Notes: generated by a model not told the origin, from the sequence alone. 64,000 bases of DNA from Clostridium beijerinckii HUN142 (GCF_000621745.1 NZ_KK211335.1:138490-202489); one strand, 5' to 3'; counted from the first letter of the stretch, positions 45,259 to 55,063 are shown. Program-made: numbers and translations.

Positions 45259-46080
45259 ATGATTAACGGTATAAAAATATTTGATTGTACATTAAGAGAA
45301 GTAGGATATCAAACAGGTTGGAATTTTGAAGATGAGTTTGTTAGAAATTTATATAAATTTGCACAAGGTAAAGGAATAGATTATCTTGAATTAGGATTCT
45401 TTCATAATGAAGAAGCAGATCCTAATAGAGGAATATATAGATACTGTAGCACTAAAAATAGAGAAATTGCAGAAGTATTTAAGTCTATAAAAAATTTTAC
45501 AAAGATATCAGCGATGAGGGATGTTCAAAGACCATTATCGAATTTATTACCTAAAAAAGATAGTGTAGTAGATACTATTAGATTACTTACAAGATCACAT
45601 GAAACAGATTTCGAAATATTAGATAAACATGTTAATGAGTCGCTAGAGTTAGGTTATGAAGTGTTTTTGAATTTTACAAGTGCAGGATACAATGATATCG
45701 AAAAAAATATTAAATTTGCTGAATTTGCGAAATCAAAAGGTGTAAAAGCAATAGAGTTTGCTGATACAGAAAGCGTTATGACAGAAAAGTATGTTGTAGA
45801 CACAATTAGAGAATGTCATAAGGTCGGAGTTGAACTTGGAGTTCATTTTCATGATAAAAATGGTACAGCTGAAAAGCTTGCTGATTTAGCTATTAATGAA
45901 GGTGCAGACTATATGGATGTTACCCATTTAGGGCTTGGTGGAAAATGGAGAGATGGAAATCTTACAATGGAATATTTATTAAGAAAACTTGAGATTAATG
46001 GCGGGTATGAAGCTACAATGGTTAAAAATGAGTTGATAGAGGATTTAATAAAGTTCAATGAGTTTTCAGTAGCAGAGTAA
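45259..46080 (+). CDS. DRE-TIM metallolyase (HMGL-like aldolase family)
   Basis: A 273-residue TIM barrel: FDCTLREVGYQTGW (the DRE motif variant), YLELGFFHNEEAD, KAIEFADTESVM, and the metal-binding HFHDKNGTAEKLAD. The family includes 4-hydroxy-2-oxovalerate aldolase, HMG-CoA lyase and isopropylmalate synthase. At this length, and without a DmpG communication domain, it is a free-standing member. Between rfbH and a ThDP enzyme it probably makes or cleaves a 2-oxo acid used for carbon branching. The exact reaction is unknown. Confidence 0.8.
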   Translation: MINGIKIFDCTLREVGYQTGWNFEDEFVRNLYKFAQGKGIDYLELGFFHNEEADPNRGIYRYCSTKNREIAEVFKSIKNFTKISAMRDVQRPLSNLLPKKDSVVDTIRLLTRSHETDFEILDKHVNESLELGYEVFLNFTSAGYNDIEKNIKFAEFAKSKGVKAIEFADTESVMTEKYVVDTIRECHKVGVELGVHFHDKNGTAEKLADLAINEGADYMDVTHLGLGGKWRDGNLTMEYLLRKLEINGGYEATMVKNELIEDLIKFNEFSVAE

Positions 46081-46136
46081 TGAGGAATATTAGAGTTTTT
46101 AATTGGTTAATATTTATGTAAATTTTGGAGGAAAAT

Positions 46137-47912
46137 ATGAAAATATCAGATTATGTTATGAATTTTATATCTGGACTAGGTGTGAAACATGTGTTTTATA
46201 TCAGTGGCGGTGGAGCAATGCATCTTAATGATTCTTTAGGAAGAAATGAGAATTTAAAAGGAATATGTATGTTGCATGAACAAGGAGCTTCAATTGCAGC
46301 AGAAGCCTATGCTAGAATTAATGAAGGTTATGGAGTATGTTTAGTAACATCTGGGCCAGGTGCAACTAATGCAGTAACAGGTCTTGCAGGAGCATATTAT
46401 GATTCAACACCAGTAATATTTATATCTGGGCAAGCTAAGAGAGCTGATTTAGTTAATAATCAAAATATACGTCAGTTTGGAATTCAAGAGACGGATATAG
46501 TTTCTATAGCAAAACCAATAACTAAGTATGCTGTTCAGATTAAAGAACCTGAAGATATAAGATATGAACTAGAAAAGGCAGCTGCTATTGCAGTAAACGG
46601 AAAACCAGGACCAGTATGGCTTGATATACCATTAGATATTCAAGCCACACAAATAGATATAAAAAGCTTAACAGGATATGATGTTTCAGAACTTAAGGAA
46701 TATCCTTGCAATAAGGAAGATATTGATAGAACTATAGAATTATTTAATAGAGCAAAAAGACCAGCACTTATTTTAGGGAATGGAATTAGGTTAGCAGGTG
46801 GAGTTGAAGAGGCAAGAGAACTTTATGAATTATTAAATGTACCTGTAATGACATCATGGAATGGTGTTGACTTAATTGAAGATACCCATTCGTTATTTTG
46901 TGGAAGACCAGGTGCAGTGGGACATAGGCATTCTAATTTCATTCAACAAAATGCTGATTTTGTATTAACAATTGGTACAAGATTAAATTTGCTTTCTACA
47001 GGCTATAATTTCGAAAGTTTTTTAGAAAATGCTAATCATGTAATGGTAGAGATAGATGAAAATGAAATGAAGAAGAAAAGTGTTCATCCGACACTTGCAA
47101 TAAACTGTGATGCAAAAGCGTTTATTGAAGCTCTACTTCAAAGAAAAAATGAATTGAATACTGAGATAAGAACAGAGTGGATAGAGCATTGTAATAAATT
47201 AAGGGATAAATATCCTAGATTTATTCCAGAGCAAGCGGCAAGAGATGGTTTTGTAAGTACATATAGATTAGTTGATGAAATTTCAAATCAAATGAATGAA
47301 AATGACATATATCAATTTACAAGCTCTGGTACATCTGTAGATATTGCAATGAAGACATTTAGAATTAAAAAGGGACAAAGAGCATTCTTAACAAAAGGAT
47401 TAGCAGCAATGGGATATGATTTACCTGCATCTATAGGATCTTGTATTGCATCAGGTAAAAAGAGAACTGTATGCGTTACAGGTGATGGCAGCGTGGTTAT
47501 GAATATTCAAGAACTTGAAGTATTAAAGAGGTTACAACTTCCAATAAAATTATTTGTTGTTGATAATAATGGTTATAGTATGATTTATGGTTCTCAAAAT
47601 GGAAACTTTAAAGGTCATCTTACTGGATGTACACAGGAATCAGGACTAACACTGCCAGATGTTAAAAAGCTAGCAGAAGCCTTTGGAATAAAAGGATATC
47701 ATATTGATAATGAAAGCGAACTAGCTGATAAAATAACAGAAGTTTTAGAATATGATGGTCCGGTAGTCTGCACTGTAAAGGCAGATATTATGCAACAAAT
47801 CCTTCCTAAACAAACAAATTATATGAGAGAAGATGGGCAAATGGCATCTAGACCATTGGAGGATATGTCACCATTGCTTGATAGAGATGAATTTGAAGAT
47901 AATCTTATTTAA
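46137..47912 (+). CDS. Thiamine-diphosphate enzyme, acetolactate-synthase-like (YerE-type candidate)
   Basis: A 591-residue three-domain ThDP enzyme. The PYR domain has YISGGGAMHLNDSL and the catalytic glutamate in HEQGASIAAEAYARI. The middle domain has ALILGNGIRLAGGV. The PP domain has TGDGSVVMNIQELEVL and ends the ThDP motif at DNNGYSM. In sugar clusters with RfbF and RfbH, such enzymes (YerE in yersiniose synthesis) add a two-carbon unit from pyruvate to the C4 ketone of a CDP-deoxysugar. I infer a similar role here. The ATG at 46137 follows GGAGG. Confidence 0.85.
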   Translation: MKISDYVMNFISGLGVKHVFYISGGGAMHLNDSLGRNENLKGICMLHEQGASIAAEAYARINEGYGVCLVTSGPGATNAVTGLAGAYYDSTPVIFISGQAKRADLVNNQNIRQFGIQETDIVSIAKPITKYAVQIKEPEDIRYELEKAAAIAVNGKPGPVWLDIPLDIQATQIDIKSLTGYDVSELKEYPCNKEDIDRTIELFNRAKRPALILGNGIRLAGGVEEARELYELLNVPVMTSWNGVDLIEDTHSLFCGRPGAVGHRHSNFIQQNADFVLTIGTRLNLLSTGYNFESFLENANHVMVEIDENEMKKKSVHPTLAINCDAKAFIEALLQRKNELNTEIRTEWIEHCNKLRDKYPRFIPEQAARDGFVSTYRLVDEISNQMNENDIYQFTSSGTSVDIAMKTFRIKKGQRAFLTKGLAAMGYDLPASIGSCIASGKKRTVCVTGDGSVVMNIQELEVLKRLQLPIKLFVVDNNGYSMIYGSQNGNFKGHLTGCTQESGLTLPDVKKLAEAFGIKGYHIDNESELADKITEVLEYDGPVVCTVKADIMQQILPKQTNYMREDGQMASRPLEDMSPLLDRDEFEDNLI

Positions 47913-47941
47913 AAAATGAGATATTGAAAGGTATGGGATAT

Positions 47942-48832
47942 ATGAATGTATTAATAACAGGAGCAACTGGATTTATTGGAACTGCATTATGTGAAGAATT
48001 TGTACATAATGGTCATAATGTTACAGCTGTAATAAGACCAAACTCTTACAAAAAAAAAAGATTACTTAAAGATGTTAATGTCATAGAATTATCTATTGAT
48101 AAATTAAGTGAATTAACTGGTAGTTATGATTTATTTTATCATCTTGCGTGGAATGGTTCTTCTGGTGATGAGAGAAATGATTTTGAAATACAAAATAGCA
48201 ATATACAGTATACGGCGGATGCTATAAGAGCAGCTAAAAGATGCGGATGTAGGAAATTTATAGGAGCAGGAAGTCAAGCTGAGTATGGCGTAGTACATGG
48301 CTTATGTAATGAAGATACTACTGTACCTAATCCGTTTATGATGTATGGAGCAGCAAAGTTAGCTTCTTATCATATGGGGAGAGTATTAGCAGAACAGTTA
48401 GAAATTTCATTTGTATGGCCAAGAATCTATAGCGTATATGGTGTTGGGGAAAATGAAGGAACACTTATATCATATGTAATAAAGACACTAAAAGAGGGGG
48501 GCATACCTGAACTTTCTTCTTGTGAAAATATGTGGGATTTTATGTATATTACTGATTGCGTACGTGCATTGAAGATTTTGGGAGAAAAAGATTTAAGCAA
48601 TAATGAACAATATATATATAATGTATCGCATGGAGAACCAAAGATGCTTAAAATTTTTGTAGAACGAATAAGAGACATTATAAGTCCTTCTGCAAATCTT
48701 AAATTTGGTGTCAAAAGTTTAAATGTAGATCGAACATTTTGGCTTAATCCAGATATTATACATCTAAAAGAAGCTACTGGATTTATGCCAGAAGTGAGTT
48801 TTGATGATGGCATAAGAATGATGGTTAAATGA
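47942..48832 (+). CDS. SDR epimerase/reductase, likely last step of the CDP-sugar pathway
   Basis: A 296-residue extended SDR: VLITGATGFIGTALCEEF, HLAWNGSSGDERN, GAGSQAEYG, and the catalytic YGAAKLASY. The RPNSYKKKRL stretch after the second strand suits NADP. It resembles NDP-sugar reductases and epimerases that finish deoxysugar synthesis, such as YerF-like reductases of the side-chain ketone. The ATG at 47942 is chosen as the first with the family N-terminus. It is 45 bases before the radical SAM gene. Confidence 0.82.
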   Translation: MNVLITGATGFIGTALCEEFVHNGHNVTAVIRPNSYKKKRLLKDVNVIELSIDKLSELTGSYDLFYHLAWNGSSGDERNDFEIQNSNIQYTADAIRAAKRCGCRKFIGAGSQAEYGVVHGLCNEDTTVPNPFMMYGAAKLASYHMGRVLAEQLEISFVWPRIYSVYGVGENEGTLISYVIKTLKEGGIPELSSCENMWDFMYITDCVRALKILGEKDLSNNEQYIYNVSHGEPKMLKIFVERIRDIISPSANLKFGVKSLNVDRTFWLNPDIIHLKEATGFMPEVSFDDGIRMMVK

Positions 48833-48877
48833 AAATTTTAGATTATATTAGGAGTAATAAAGGAGGAGTGATTAAAC

Positions 48878-50113
48878 ATGCTTTCTGATAAACTGCATTC
48901 ATTGGAACTCACATTGCAAATAGGATGTAAGCTTAATTGCAAGTTTTGTCCGCAAGAAACATTAATAAAAAATTTTAAGTACAAAGGTAGTGACACAACT
49001 AGATTAAGCTACGAAAACTTTAAAAAGTGTTTAGAAAAAGTAGAAAAAGGAGCAACAGTAACTTTCTCTGGAATGGCTGAACCTTTTCATAATAAGGAAT
49101 GTGCAAAAATGATTAAGCATGCCTATAGAGAAGGGTATAAAGTTGTATTATTTACAACTTTAGTTGATATGACAATGGAAGATTATGAAATGATAAAGGA
49201 TATAAAGTTTGATAATTTTATTTTGCATATTCCGGATGAAGAGGGTAATTCAAAATTTGTTATAACATCAGAATATTTGGAATTGCTTAAAAAAGTCGTT
49301 AATAGTATTGAGATTGGATACTATTCGTGTCATGGAACAGTACATCATGCAGTATCAGATTTGATAAAAAAAGATAAATGTGATAAGTTTCAGCCAATTG
49401 ATAGAGCAGGAAATATTAAATCAGAAGAATGCAAAAGTTATTCTTCTAAAGGTAAAATTACTTGTGTTGTCGGTAGTGGCACAGAAAAAGGACGTTGGGC
49501 TCCTGAAATGTTACCGGATGGAACACTAGTACTATGTTGCATGGATTATGGGATGAAGCATATACTTGGCAATCTTATAAATCAGAGTTGGGCTGAAATT
49601 CAAGATCGAGATGAGTATAAGAAATATGTTGCAGGTTTAAGTGATGATACTATAGATATTTTGTGCAGACAATGCCATGCTGCATGTGAAGAAAAGAATC
49701 TTGATGCTATGAAACTGAAAAGAGCATTAGATGAGTTGAAATGTAATTCAGAACAAACAAGTTTTGAAAGTTTGGGAGGAGAAATGAATACGGATTCTCT
49801 AAATACGATGAATAAAATCATAGCTGCAAAGAATATATGTATATTTGGATTAGGTAAATTATTTAATGATAAATATTTTGTCTTGTCTTGGAACGAAGCA
49901 ATTGGTGCAAATATTTTTAGTGATAATAACAATCTAATATGGGATACAGAAATTAATGGAATCAGATGCATTTCACCAAATGAGCTAACTACATATGAAG
50001 ATTTACTAATTATAACTCACATGAAGAATGATTCAGAAGTAAATAAACAACTGGATGCTATGGGCTTTTATAATCATATAAATATTTATGATATTTATTG
50101 TTTGCTAAATTAA
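48878..50113 (+). CDS. Radical SAM protein with C-terminal Rossmann-like module (copy A)
   Basis: A 411-residue protein. The [4Fe-4S]-SAM motif CKLNCKFC is at Cys17, Cys21 and Cys24. A second cysteine set (LCCMDYG near 225, LCRQCHAAC near 268) resembles a SPASM-type auxiliary cluster site. Residues ~319-411 form a separate Rossmann-like module (NICIFGLGKLF, NIFSDNNNLIW, CISPNEL). Neighbouring copy B is about three-quarters identical by eye. Radical SAM enzymes in glycan loci perform C-methylation, epimerisation or dehydration; which one applies here is unknown. It has a strong AGGAGGAGTG site. Confidence 0.85.
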   Translation: MLSDKLHSLELTLQIGCKLNCKFCPQETLIKNFKYKGSDTTRLSYENFKKCLEKVEKGATVTFSGMAEPFHNKECAKMIKHAYREGYKVVLFTTLVDMTMEDYEMIKDIKFDNFILHIPDEEGNSKFVITSEYLELLKKVVNSIEIGYYSCHGTVHHAVSDLIKKDKCDKFQPIDRAGNIKSEECKSYSSKGKITCVVGSGTEKGRWAPEMLPDGTLVLCCMDYGMKHILGNLINQSWAEIQDRDEYKKYVAGLSDDTIDILCRQCHAACEEKNLDAMKLKRALDELKCNSEQTSFESLGGEMNTDSLNTMNKIIAAKNICIFGLGKLFNDKYFVLSWNEAIGANIFSDNNNLIWDTEINGIRCISPNELTTYEDLLIITHMKNDSEVNKQLDAMGFYNHINIYDIYCLLN

Positions 50114-50157
50114 TTATTTGTTTTATTATACAATTACAAATGGAAGGAAGAAATTAT

Positions 50158-51396
50158 ATGAGTATTTCTGAAAAATTACATTCATTGGAATTTACTTTGC
50201 AGTTAGGTTGTAAGCTTAACTGTAAATTTTGTCCACAAGAAACATTAATAAGGAACTTTAAGTTGAAAGGCAATGGAATAACAAGATTAAGTTACGAAAA
50301 TTTTAAAAAGTGTTTAGAAAAAGTTGAAAAAGGGGCGACAGTCACTTTTTCAGGGATGGCTGAACCTTTTCATAACAGAGAATGTGCAAAAATGCTCAAA
50401 CATGCTTATAAAAAAGGTTATAAAATAATATTAGCGACTACATTGGTTGATATGACATTAGAGGATTTTGAAATAATAAAAGATATTGAATTTGATCACT
50501 TTATTCTACATATTCCTGATGAAGAGGGAAATTCAAAATTTCTTATAACACCTGAATATTTAGAAGTGTTCAAAAAGGTTGTTAATAGTATTGATGTTGA
50601 ATACTATTCGTGCCATGGAACAGTACACCATGCAGTAGCTAATTTGATTAAGAAGGATAAATATGCTGGGCTTGATCCGATAAATAGAGCGGGAAATCTT
50701 AAATCAGAAGAATATCAAACGTATTCTCCAAAAGGAAAAATAACCTGCATTGTTGGTACTGACAAGGAAAAAGGAAAATGGGCACCAAGCATGTTACCTG
50801 ATGGAACATTGGTATTATGCTGTATGGACTATGGAATGAAGCATATACTTGGAAATTTGATAAATCAGAGTTGGGCTGAAATTCAGGCAGGAGAAGAGTA
50901 TAAAAAATATATTGCTGGGCTTGAAGATGATACTATTGATATTTTATGTAGGCAATGTAATGGGGCTTGTGAAGAAAAAAATCTTGATTCTACGAAATTG
51001 AAAAGAGCGTTAGAAGAGTTGAAATCAAATCCAAATCAAACTAGTTTTCAAAGTTTGGGAGGAAAGATTGAGGAAGATGCGATAAATATAATGAAGAAAA
51101 TTATTTCGGCAAGAAATATATGCGTATTCGGATTGGGTAAATTATTTAGGGATAAATATTTTGTTTTATCTTGGAATAAAGGAATTTGTGCAAATATTTT
51201 CAGTGATAATAATAATGAAATATGGAATAAAGAGACTAATGGAATTAAATGTATTCCTCCAAATGAACTAACTGAATATAAAGATTTACTTATTATAACT
51301 CACATGAAGAATGATTCAGAAGTAAGTAAGCAACTAGATGATATGGGATTATACAATCATATAAATATTTATGATATTTATCGTATTTTTTATTAA
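50158..51396 (+). CDS. Radical SAM protein with C-terminal Rossmann-like module (copy B)
   Basis: A 412-residue tandem paralog of the previous gene. CKLNCKFC is at Cys18, Cys22 and Cys25, with the same auxiliary cysteines (LCCMDYG, LCRQCNGAC) and the same C-terminal module from ~320 (NICVFGLGKLF, NIFSDNNNEIW, CIPPNEL). The two copies differ mainly in residues ~150-210 and 290-320, so they may act on related substrates or successive positions. I use ATG 50158, with AAGGAAG upstream; an earlier in-frame start at 50098 overlaps copy A. Confidence 0.85.
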   Translation: MSISEKLHSLEFTLQLGCKLNCKFCPQETLIRNFKLKGNGITRLSYENFKKCLEKVEKGATVTFSGMAEPFHNRECAKMLKHAYKKGYKIILATTLVDMTLEDFEIIKDIEFDHFILHIPDEEGNSKFLITPEYLEVFKKVVNSIDVEYYSCHGTVHHAVANLIKKDKYAGLDPINRAGNLKSEEYQTYSPKGKITCIVGTDKEKGKWAPSMLPDGTLVLCCMDYGMKHILGNLINQSWAEIQAGEEYKKYIAGLEDDTIDILCRQCNGACEEKNLDSTKLKRALEELKSNPNQTSFQSLGGKIEEDAINIMKKIISARNICVFGLGKLFRDKYFVLSWNKGICANIFSDNNNEIWNKETNGIKCIPPNELTEYKDLLIITHMKNDSEVSKQLDDMGLYNHINIYDIYRIFY

Positions 51397-51418
51397 TTTA
51401 ATGAAATGGGGAAAAGTA

Positions 51419-52534
51419 ATGAATTATATTAAACGTATTAATGAAGCAATTGATTATGCTATTGAAAGTAATTATTCTATTTATAATAGAGAAACTGAAA
51501 TATTAGAACGATTAAAAAATGCACAAAATGTATGCATTTTTGGAGTAGGGGCTTTTTTTGAAGGATATTCTGATGGATTTGCAAGTATTTTTTCACAGTT
51601 TAACATTAAATGCGTAAGCGATAATAATCATAATAAATGGGGTAAGAAAATTAAAGAATTTGTGTGTGTTTCACCAAAACAGCTTCAAGAAATGAAAGAT
51701 GTTGTTGTTATAGTTATGGCTGGAGTATATAAAGATATTTGTAATCAGTTGACTAATATGGGGATAGAAAACTATTTCATAGGGGATATAGTTTTAAATG
51801 TGTATGGAAAATTTCATAATTGTGAATGGTTTTTGAAGGAAAAAGAGAATATTTTAAATGCATTTGAACTATTTGAAGATGAAAAATCAAAAGAAATTTT
51901 TACTGAGGCTTTGTGTAATAGAATTGCACCTCATTTAGCTGAAAAAATATTTAATCAGTTTGAAACCAAGGATGAGTATTTTGAACATGGAATTTTTGAA
52001 TTTTCAGATAATGAATATATGGTTGATGCAGGGGCATTTGATGGAGATTCCATGAGTGATTTTATTAAAAAAGTAAATGGGTGCTTTGGAGGTGTTTATT
52101 CATTCGAATTGGATGTAAACAATTTTGAAAAGCTTAAGAAAAATACAGAAAAATATAATACTGAAAAAATTGAGATTTATAATGCAGGTGTCTTTGAAAA
52201 AAATATGGAAATTAGTTATGAGAGCAATGGACCTTTGGCATCTATTGGTAACGGATTATCCCAAAAAGCAAAGGTTATAAAGCTTGATGACATGCTTGCA
52301 AACAAAAAAGTTACATTTATCAAAATGGATATTGAGGGATCAGAGCAGGCAGCATTAAGAGGTGCTGAACAGATTATTATTAGTCAAAAACCTAAACTTG
52401 CAATTAGTTCATATCATAGACTAGAGGATTTATGGCAAATTCCTTTACATATAAAATCATTAAATAATGATTACAAGATATACCTTCGTCATCATTCTCC
52501 AATTGTATGGGATACTGATTGTTATGCATATTAG
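51419..52534 (+). CDS. FkbM-family methyltransferase with N-terminal Rossmann-like module (first)
   Basis: A 371-residue protein. Residues 37-128 carry the shared module (NVCIFGVGAFFEG, CVSDNNHNKWG, CVSPKQL, QLTNMGIENYF). Residues ~195-371 are an FkbM methyltransferase: VDAGAFDGDSMSDF, SFELDVNNFEKL, VTFIKMDIEGSEQAAL. It ends in HHSPIVWDTDCYAY, shared almost exactly with the second FkbM gene. FkbM enzymes O-methylate sugars with SAM. The start is ATG 51419 with GGGG ahead. Confidence 0.85.
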   Translation: MNYIKRINEAIDYAIESNYSIYNRETEILERLKNAQNVCIFGVGAFFEGYSDGFASIFSQFNIKCVSDNNHNKWGKKIKEFVCVSPKQLQEMKDVVVIVMAGVYKDICNQLTNMGIENYFIGDIVLNVYGKFHNCEWFLKEKENILNAFELFEDEKSKEIFTEALCNRIAPHLAEKIFNQFETKDEYFEHGIFEFSDNEYMVDAGAFDGDSMSDFIKKVNGCFGGVYSFELDVNNFEKLKKNTEKYNTEKIEIYNAGVFEKNMEISYESNGPLASIGNGLSQKAKVIKLDDMLANKKVTFIKMDIEGSEQAALRGAEQIIISQKPKLAISSYHRLEDLWQIPLHIKSLNNDYKIYLRHHSPIVWDTDCYAY

Positions 52535-52607
52535 AAATGTGAATAAATTGAAAAGGAACTATAAATGGGAAATATTAAATTCTAAATAAAAAACAAGGAG
52601 AAAAGAT

Positions 52608-53903
52608 ATGTTCAATTTAGAAGAATTTTATAAAAAGTGTAAATCAGGAGAAAAAGTTGATTGTAGTGGAATATTTGAATATATTAAAGGGTTTAAAAAT
52701 ATTATTTTAAGAGGTGCTGCAGGACAGGGAAAAGCTGTAGGAAAAAGGCTTTTGGAAGAGGGAATCAATGTAACACTATATTGGGATCAAAGATATGAAG
52801 AATTACAATCAGTAAATGGAATAGTAGTGGAAAAGCCTTTTGAAAAAAAGTTTGATAGTGAGGATACCATAGTAATTTACTGTATTCCTAACCATGTAAT
52901 TATGCCAGAGTTAATGGAAGAATTGAAAAAAGAAAATTATAATAACATAATCCGCGGAGATATTTTGTATAGTGGAAGTGTTTGTGAACTCTCAAATGAT
53001 ACTAAGCTTTCAGCGCAAAAATGCTGGGCAAGTGGAGAGTGTAGATCTGTAATTTGTGAGAAAGCTCAAAATATAATAAAAAATCAAACTAGTTATGATA
53101 AATCTGGGGATAGAATAGATCTTACATATTGTTGCTTTATAATTAATTCAATTTGCAATTTAACTTGTAAGCATTGTGTGCAGTTTATTAATAATTATCC
53201 TTTGCATGCAAGGGGAAACGTTCCTGTTGAAACAATATGCAGAGATATTGATATATTTTTAGATATGATAGATTCAGTAGGTACTATATCAGTAATGGGA
53301 GGTGAAACATTTATGCATCCAGATATAGCTAAGATAGCAAAGAAGTTTTCTGAAAAGAAAAATTTTGGATTCGTTTCATTTCCTACTAATGGATTATATC
53401 CAATTAAGCCAGAACAATTGGAAGGTATTACAGATCCTCGTATAGTAATTGCATTTGGTTATTATCTCCATGTTGCGACTGAAGAACAAAAAGAGATATA
53501 TCGCAAGAATGTAGAATTGGTTAAATCTTATGGTATTACATACACAGAATCATTACACCTTCCGTCTTGGGTTGCTCCAACAGGAATGTACAAAAGAAAT
53601 GTAGATGAACAGTACATGACAAATCTTAAAACTGGATGTACTATGCCGCCTCGTAATTTGCAAGTTAAGAATGGAAAAGTACATACATGTGACAAAGGAG
53701 TAGCAGTATACAATATAGGAGTAGCAGATTATCCAAGTGATTATGTTGATTTGACTAAAGGGGTATCATTAGATGAAATGAGAACGGAATTTAGGAAATT
53801 TGTAGATAGACCATTTTATTATACATGTGGTCATTGTAGTGTAGGATTAGAAAAGGTTGAATCAGCTACTCAAGGGAAGATAGATATGATAAATAAAATA
53901 TAA
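52608..53903 (+). CDS. Radical SAM protein with N-terminal Rossmann-like module (third, distinct)
   Basis: A 431-residue protein with reversed order: a Rossmann-like module at ~29-122 (NIILRGAAGQGKAVGKRLL, VTLYWDQRYEE, IIRGDILYS), then the radical SAM motif CNLTCKHC at Cys183, Cys187 and Cys190. The SAM-binding MGGETFMHPD follows, with late cysteines (TGCTMPP, HTCDKG, YTCGHCSVG) that could hold an auxiliary cluster. It is not closely similar to copies A and B. Substrate unknown. It has an AAGGAGAA ribosome site. Confidence 0.83.
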   Translation: MFNLEEFYKKCKSGEKVDCSGIFEYIKGFKNIILRGAAGQGKAVGKRLLEEGINVTLYWDQRYEELQSVNGIVVEKPFEKKFDSEDTIVIYCIPNHVIMPELMEELKKENYNNIIRGDILYSGSVCELSNDTKLSAQKCWASGECRSVICEKAQNIIKNQTSYDKSGDRIDLTYCCFIINSICNLTCKHCVQFINNYPLHARGNVPVETICRDIDIFLDMIDSVGTISVMGGETFMHPDIAKIAKKFSEKKNFGFVSFPTNGLYPIKPEQLEGITDPRIVIAFGYYLHVATEEQKEIYRKNVELVKSYGITYTESLHLPSWVAPTGMYKRNVDEQYMTNLKTGCTMPPRNLQVKNGKVHTCDKGVAVYNIGVADYPSDYVDLTKGVSLDEMRTEFRKFVDRPFYYTCGHCSVGLEKVESATQGKIDMINKI

Positions 53904-53936
53904 AAATGTTAAAAAGTAGCGATAATGGAGGGAAGT

Positions 53937-55037
53937 ATGGATTATTTAAGTAAGATAGAAGAGGCTGTAAAATATGCAGTAGATACAAATTATGAAATAT
54001 ATGATAGGCAAATTAAGGTGAGAAAGCGATTTAGCGAAGCTAAAAATATTTGTATATTTGGGACTGGAGAATTTTTTGATGATTGTTCTGAGCACCCTGG
54101 ATTTACTTTCAAGTACGTAAGCGATAATGACGAGAGCAAATGGGGAATGACTTTTAAGGGAAAGTTATGTGTACCACCTAAAGAATTAGCGAAGATTGAA
54201 GATTTAGTTGTTCTAATCATGGTAGGAAATTATCTGCCAATATCAAAGCAGTTAACTGAAATTGGAGTTGAAAATTATTCATGTGATGAAATATTTTTAA
54301 ATCTCTTGGATGAACATTATGATAAACAGTGGTTTATGGATAAAAAAGAGCGAATGATACAAGCTTTGAATGTATTTGAGGATGAAGAATCTAGGGAAGT
54401 GTATATTGAGGTATTATGTAATAGAATAGCACCACATTTAGCTTCTAAGACATTTAATGAAATTAAAATACCAGGAGAATACTATAATAGTGGAGTTTTT
54501 TCACTTACAAATAAGGAATGTCTTGTAGATGCAGGTGCGTTTGATGGTGATTCTGCAGAAGCATTTATGAAAGCCGTAAACATGAAATTTGAAAAAATAT
54601 ATGCATTTGAATTAGAAGAAAATAATTTTAAATTATTAAAAAAGAAGATGGAAGTGTATTCAAGTGAAAAAATAGAATTATATAATGCAGGAGTATATAA
54701 TGAAAACAAAAATTTAACATTTGATGGTGGAAAAGATGGGTCTCATATAATCGAGGGGGGAAGGAAAAACGCTGAAGTAGTAAAGTTGGATTCGGTACTT
54801 GGAAGTAAGAAGGTGACTTTTATTAAAATGGATGTAGAAGGTTCAGAATTAGCGGCACTAGAAGGTGGAATGGGAATAATCAAAGAGCAAAAACCTAAAT
54901 TGGTAATAAGTGCGTACCATTACCTTTCAGATTTATGGGAAATTCCATTATATATTAAAGAAATTAATGGTGAATATAAAATATTTATGCGACATCATGC
55001 GCCAACTGTATGGGATACTGATTGTTATGCGTATTAA
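53937..55037 (+). CDS. FkbM-family methyltransferase with N-terminal Rossmann-like module (second)
   Basis: A 366-residue paralog of the gene at 51.4 kb. The module is at 37-124 (NICIFGTGEFF, YVSDNDESKWG, CVPPKEL, QLTEIGVENYS). The methyltransferase domain is at ~190-366 (VDAGAFDGDSAEAF, FELEENNFKLL, VTFIKMDVEGSELAAL), ending HHAPTVWDTDCYAY. I use ATG 53937 after GGAGGGAAG. Pairing of a radical SAM gene with an FkbM gene occurs twice in a row here. Confidence 0.86.
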   Translation: MDYLSKIEEAVKYAVDTNYEIYDRQIKVRKRFSEAKNICIFGTGEFFDDCSEHPGFTFKYVSDNDESKWGMTFKGKLCVPPKELAKIEDLVVLIMVGNYLPISKQLTEIGVENYSCDEIFLNLLDEHYDKQWFMDKKERMIQALNVFEDEESREVYIEVLCNRIAPHLASKTFNEIKIPGEYYNSGVFSLTNKECLVDAGAFDGDSAEAFMKAVNMKFEKIYAFELEENNFKLLKKKMEVYSSEKIELYNAGVYNENKNLTFDGGKDGSHIIEGGRKNAEVVKLDSVLGSKKVTFIKMDVEGSELAALEGGMGIIKEQKPKLVISAYHYLSDLWEIPLYIKEINGEYKIFMRHHAPTVWDTDCYAY

Positions 55038-55063
55038 CAAAATTATTAATAAGGGGAAATATT

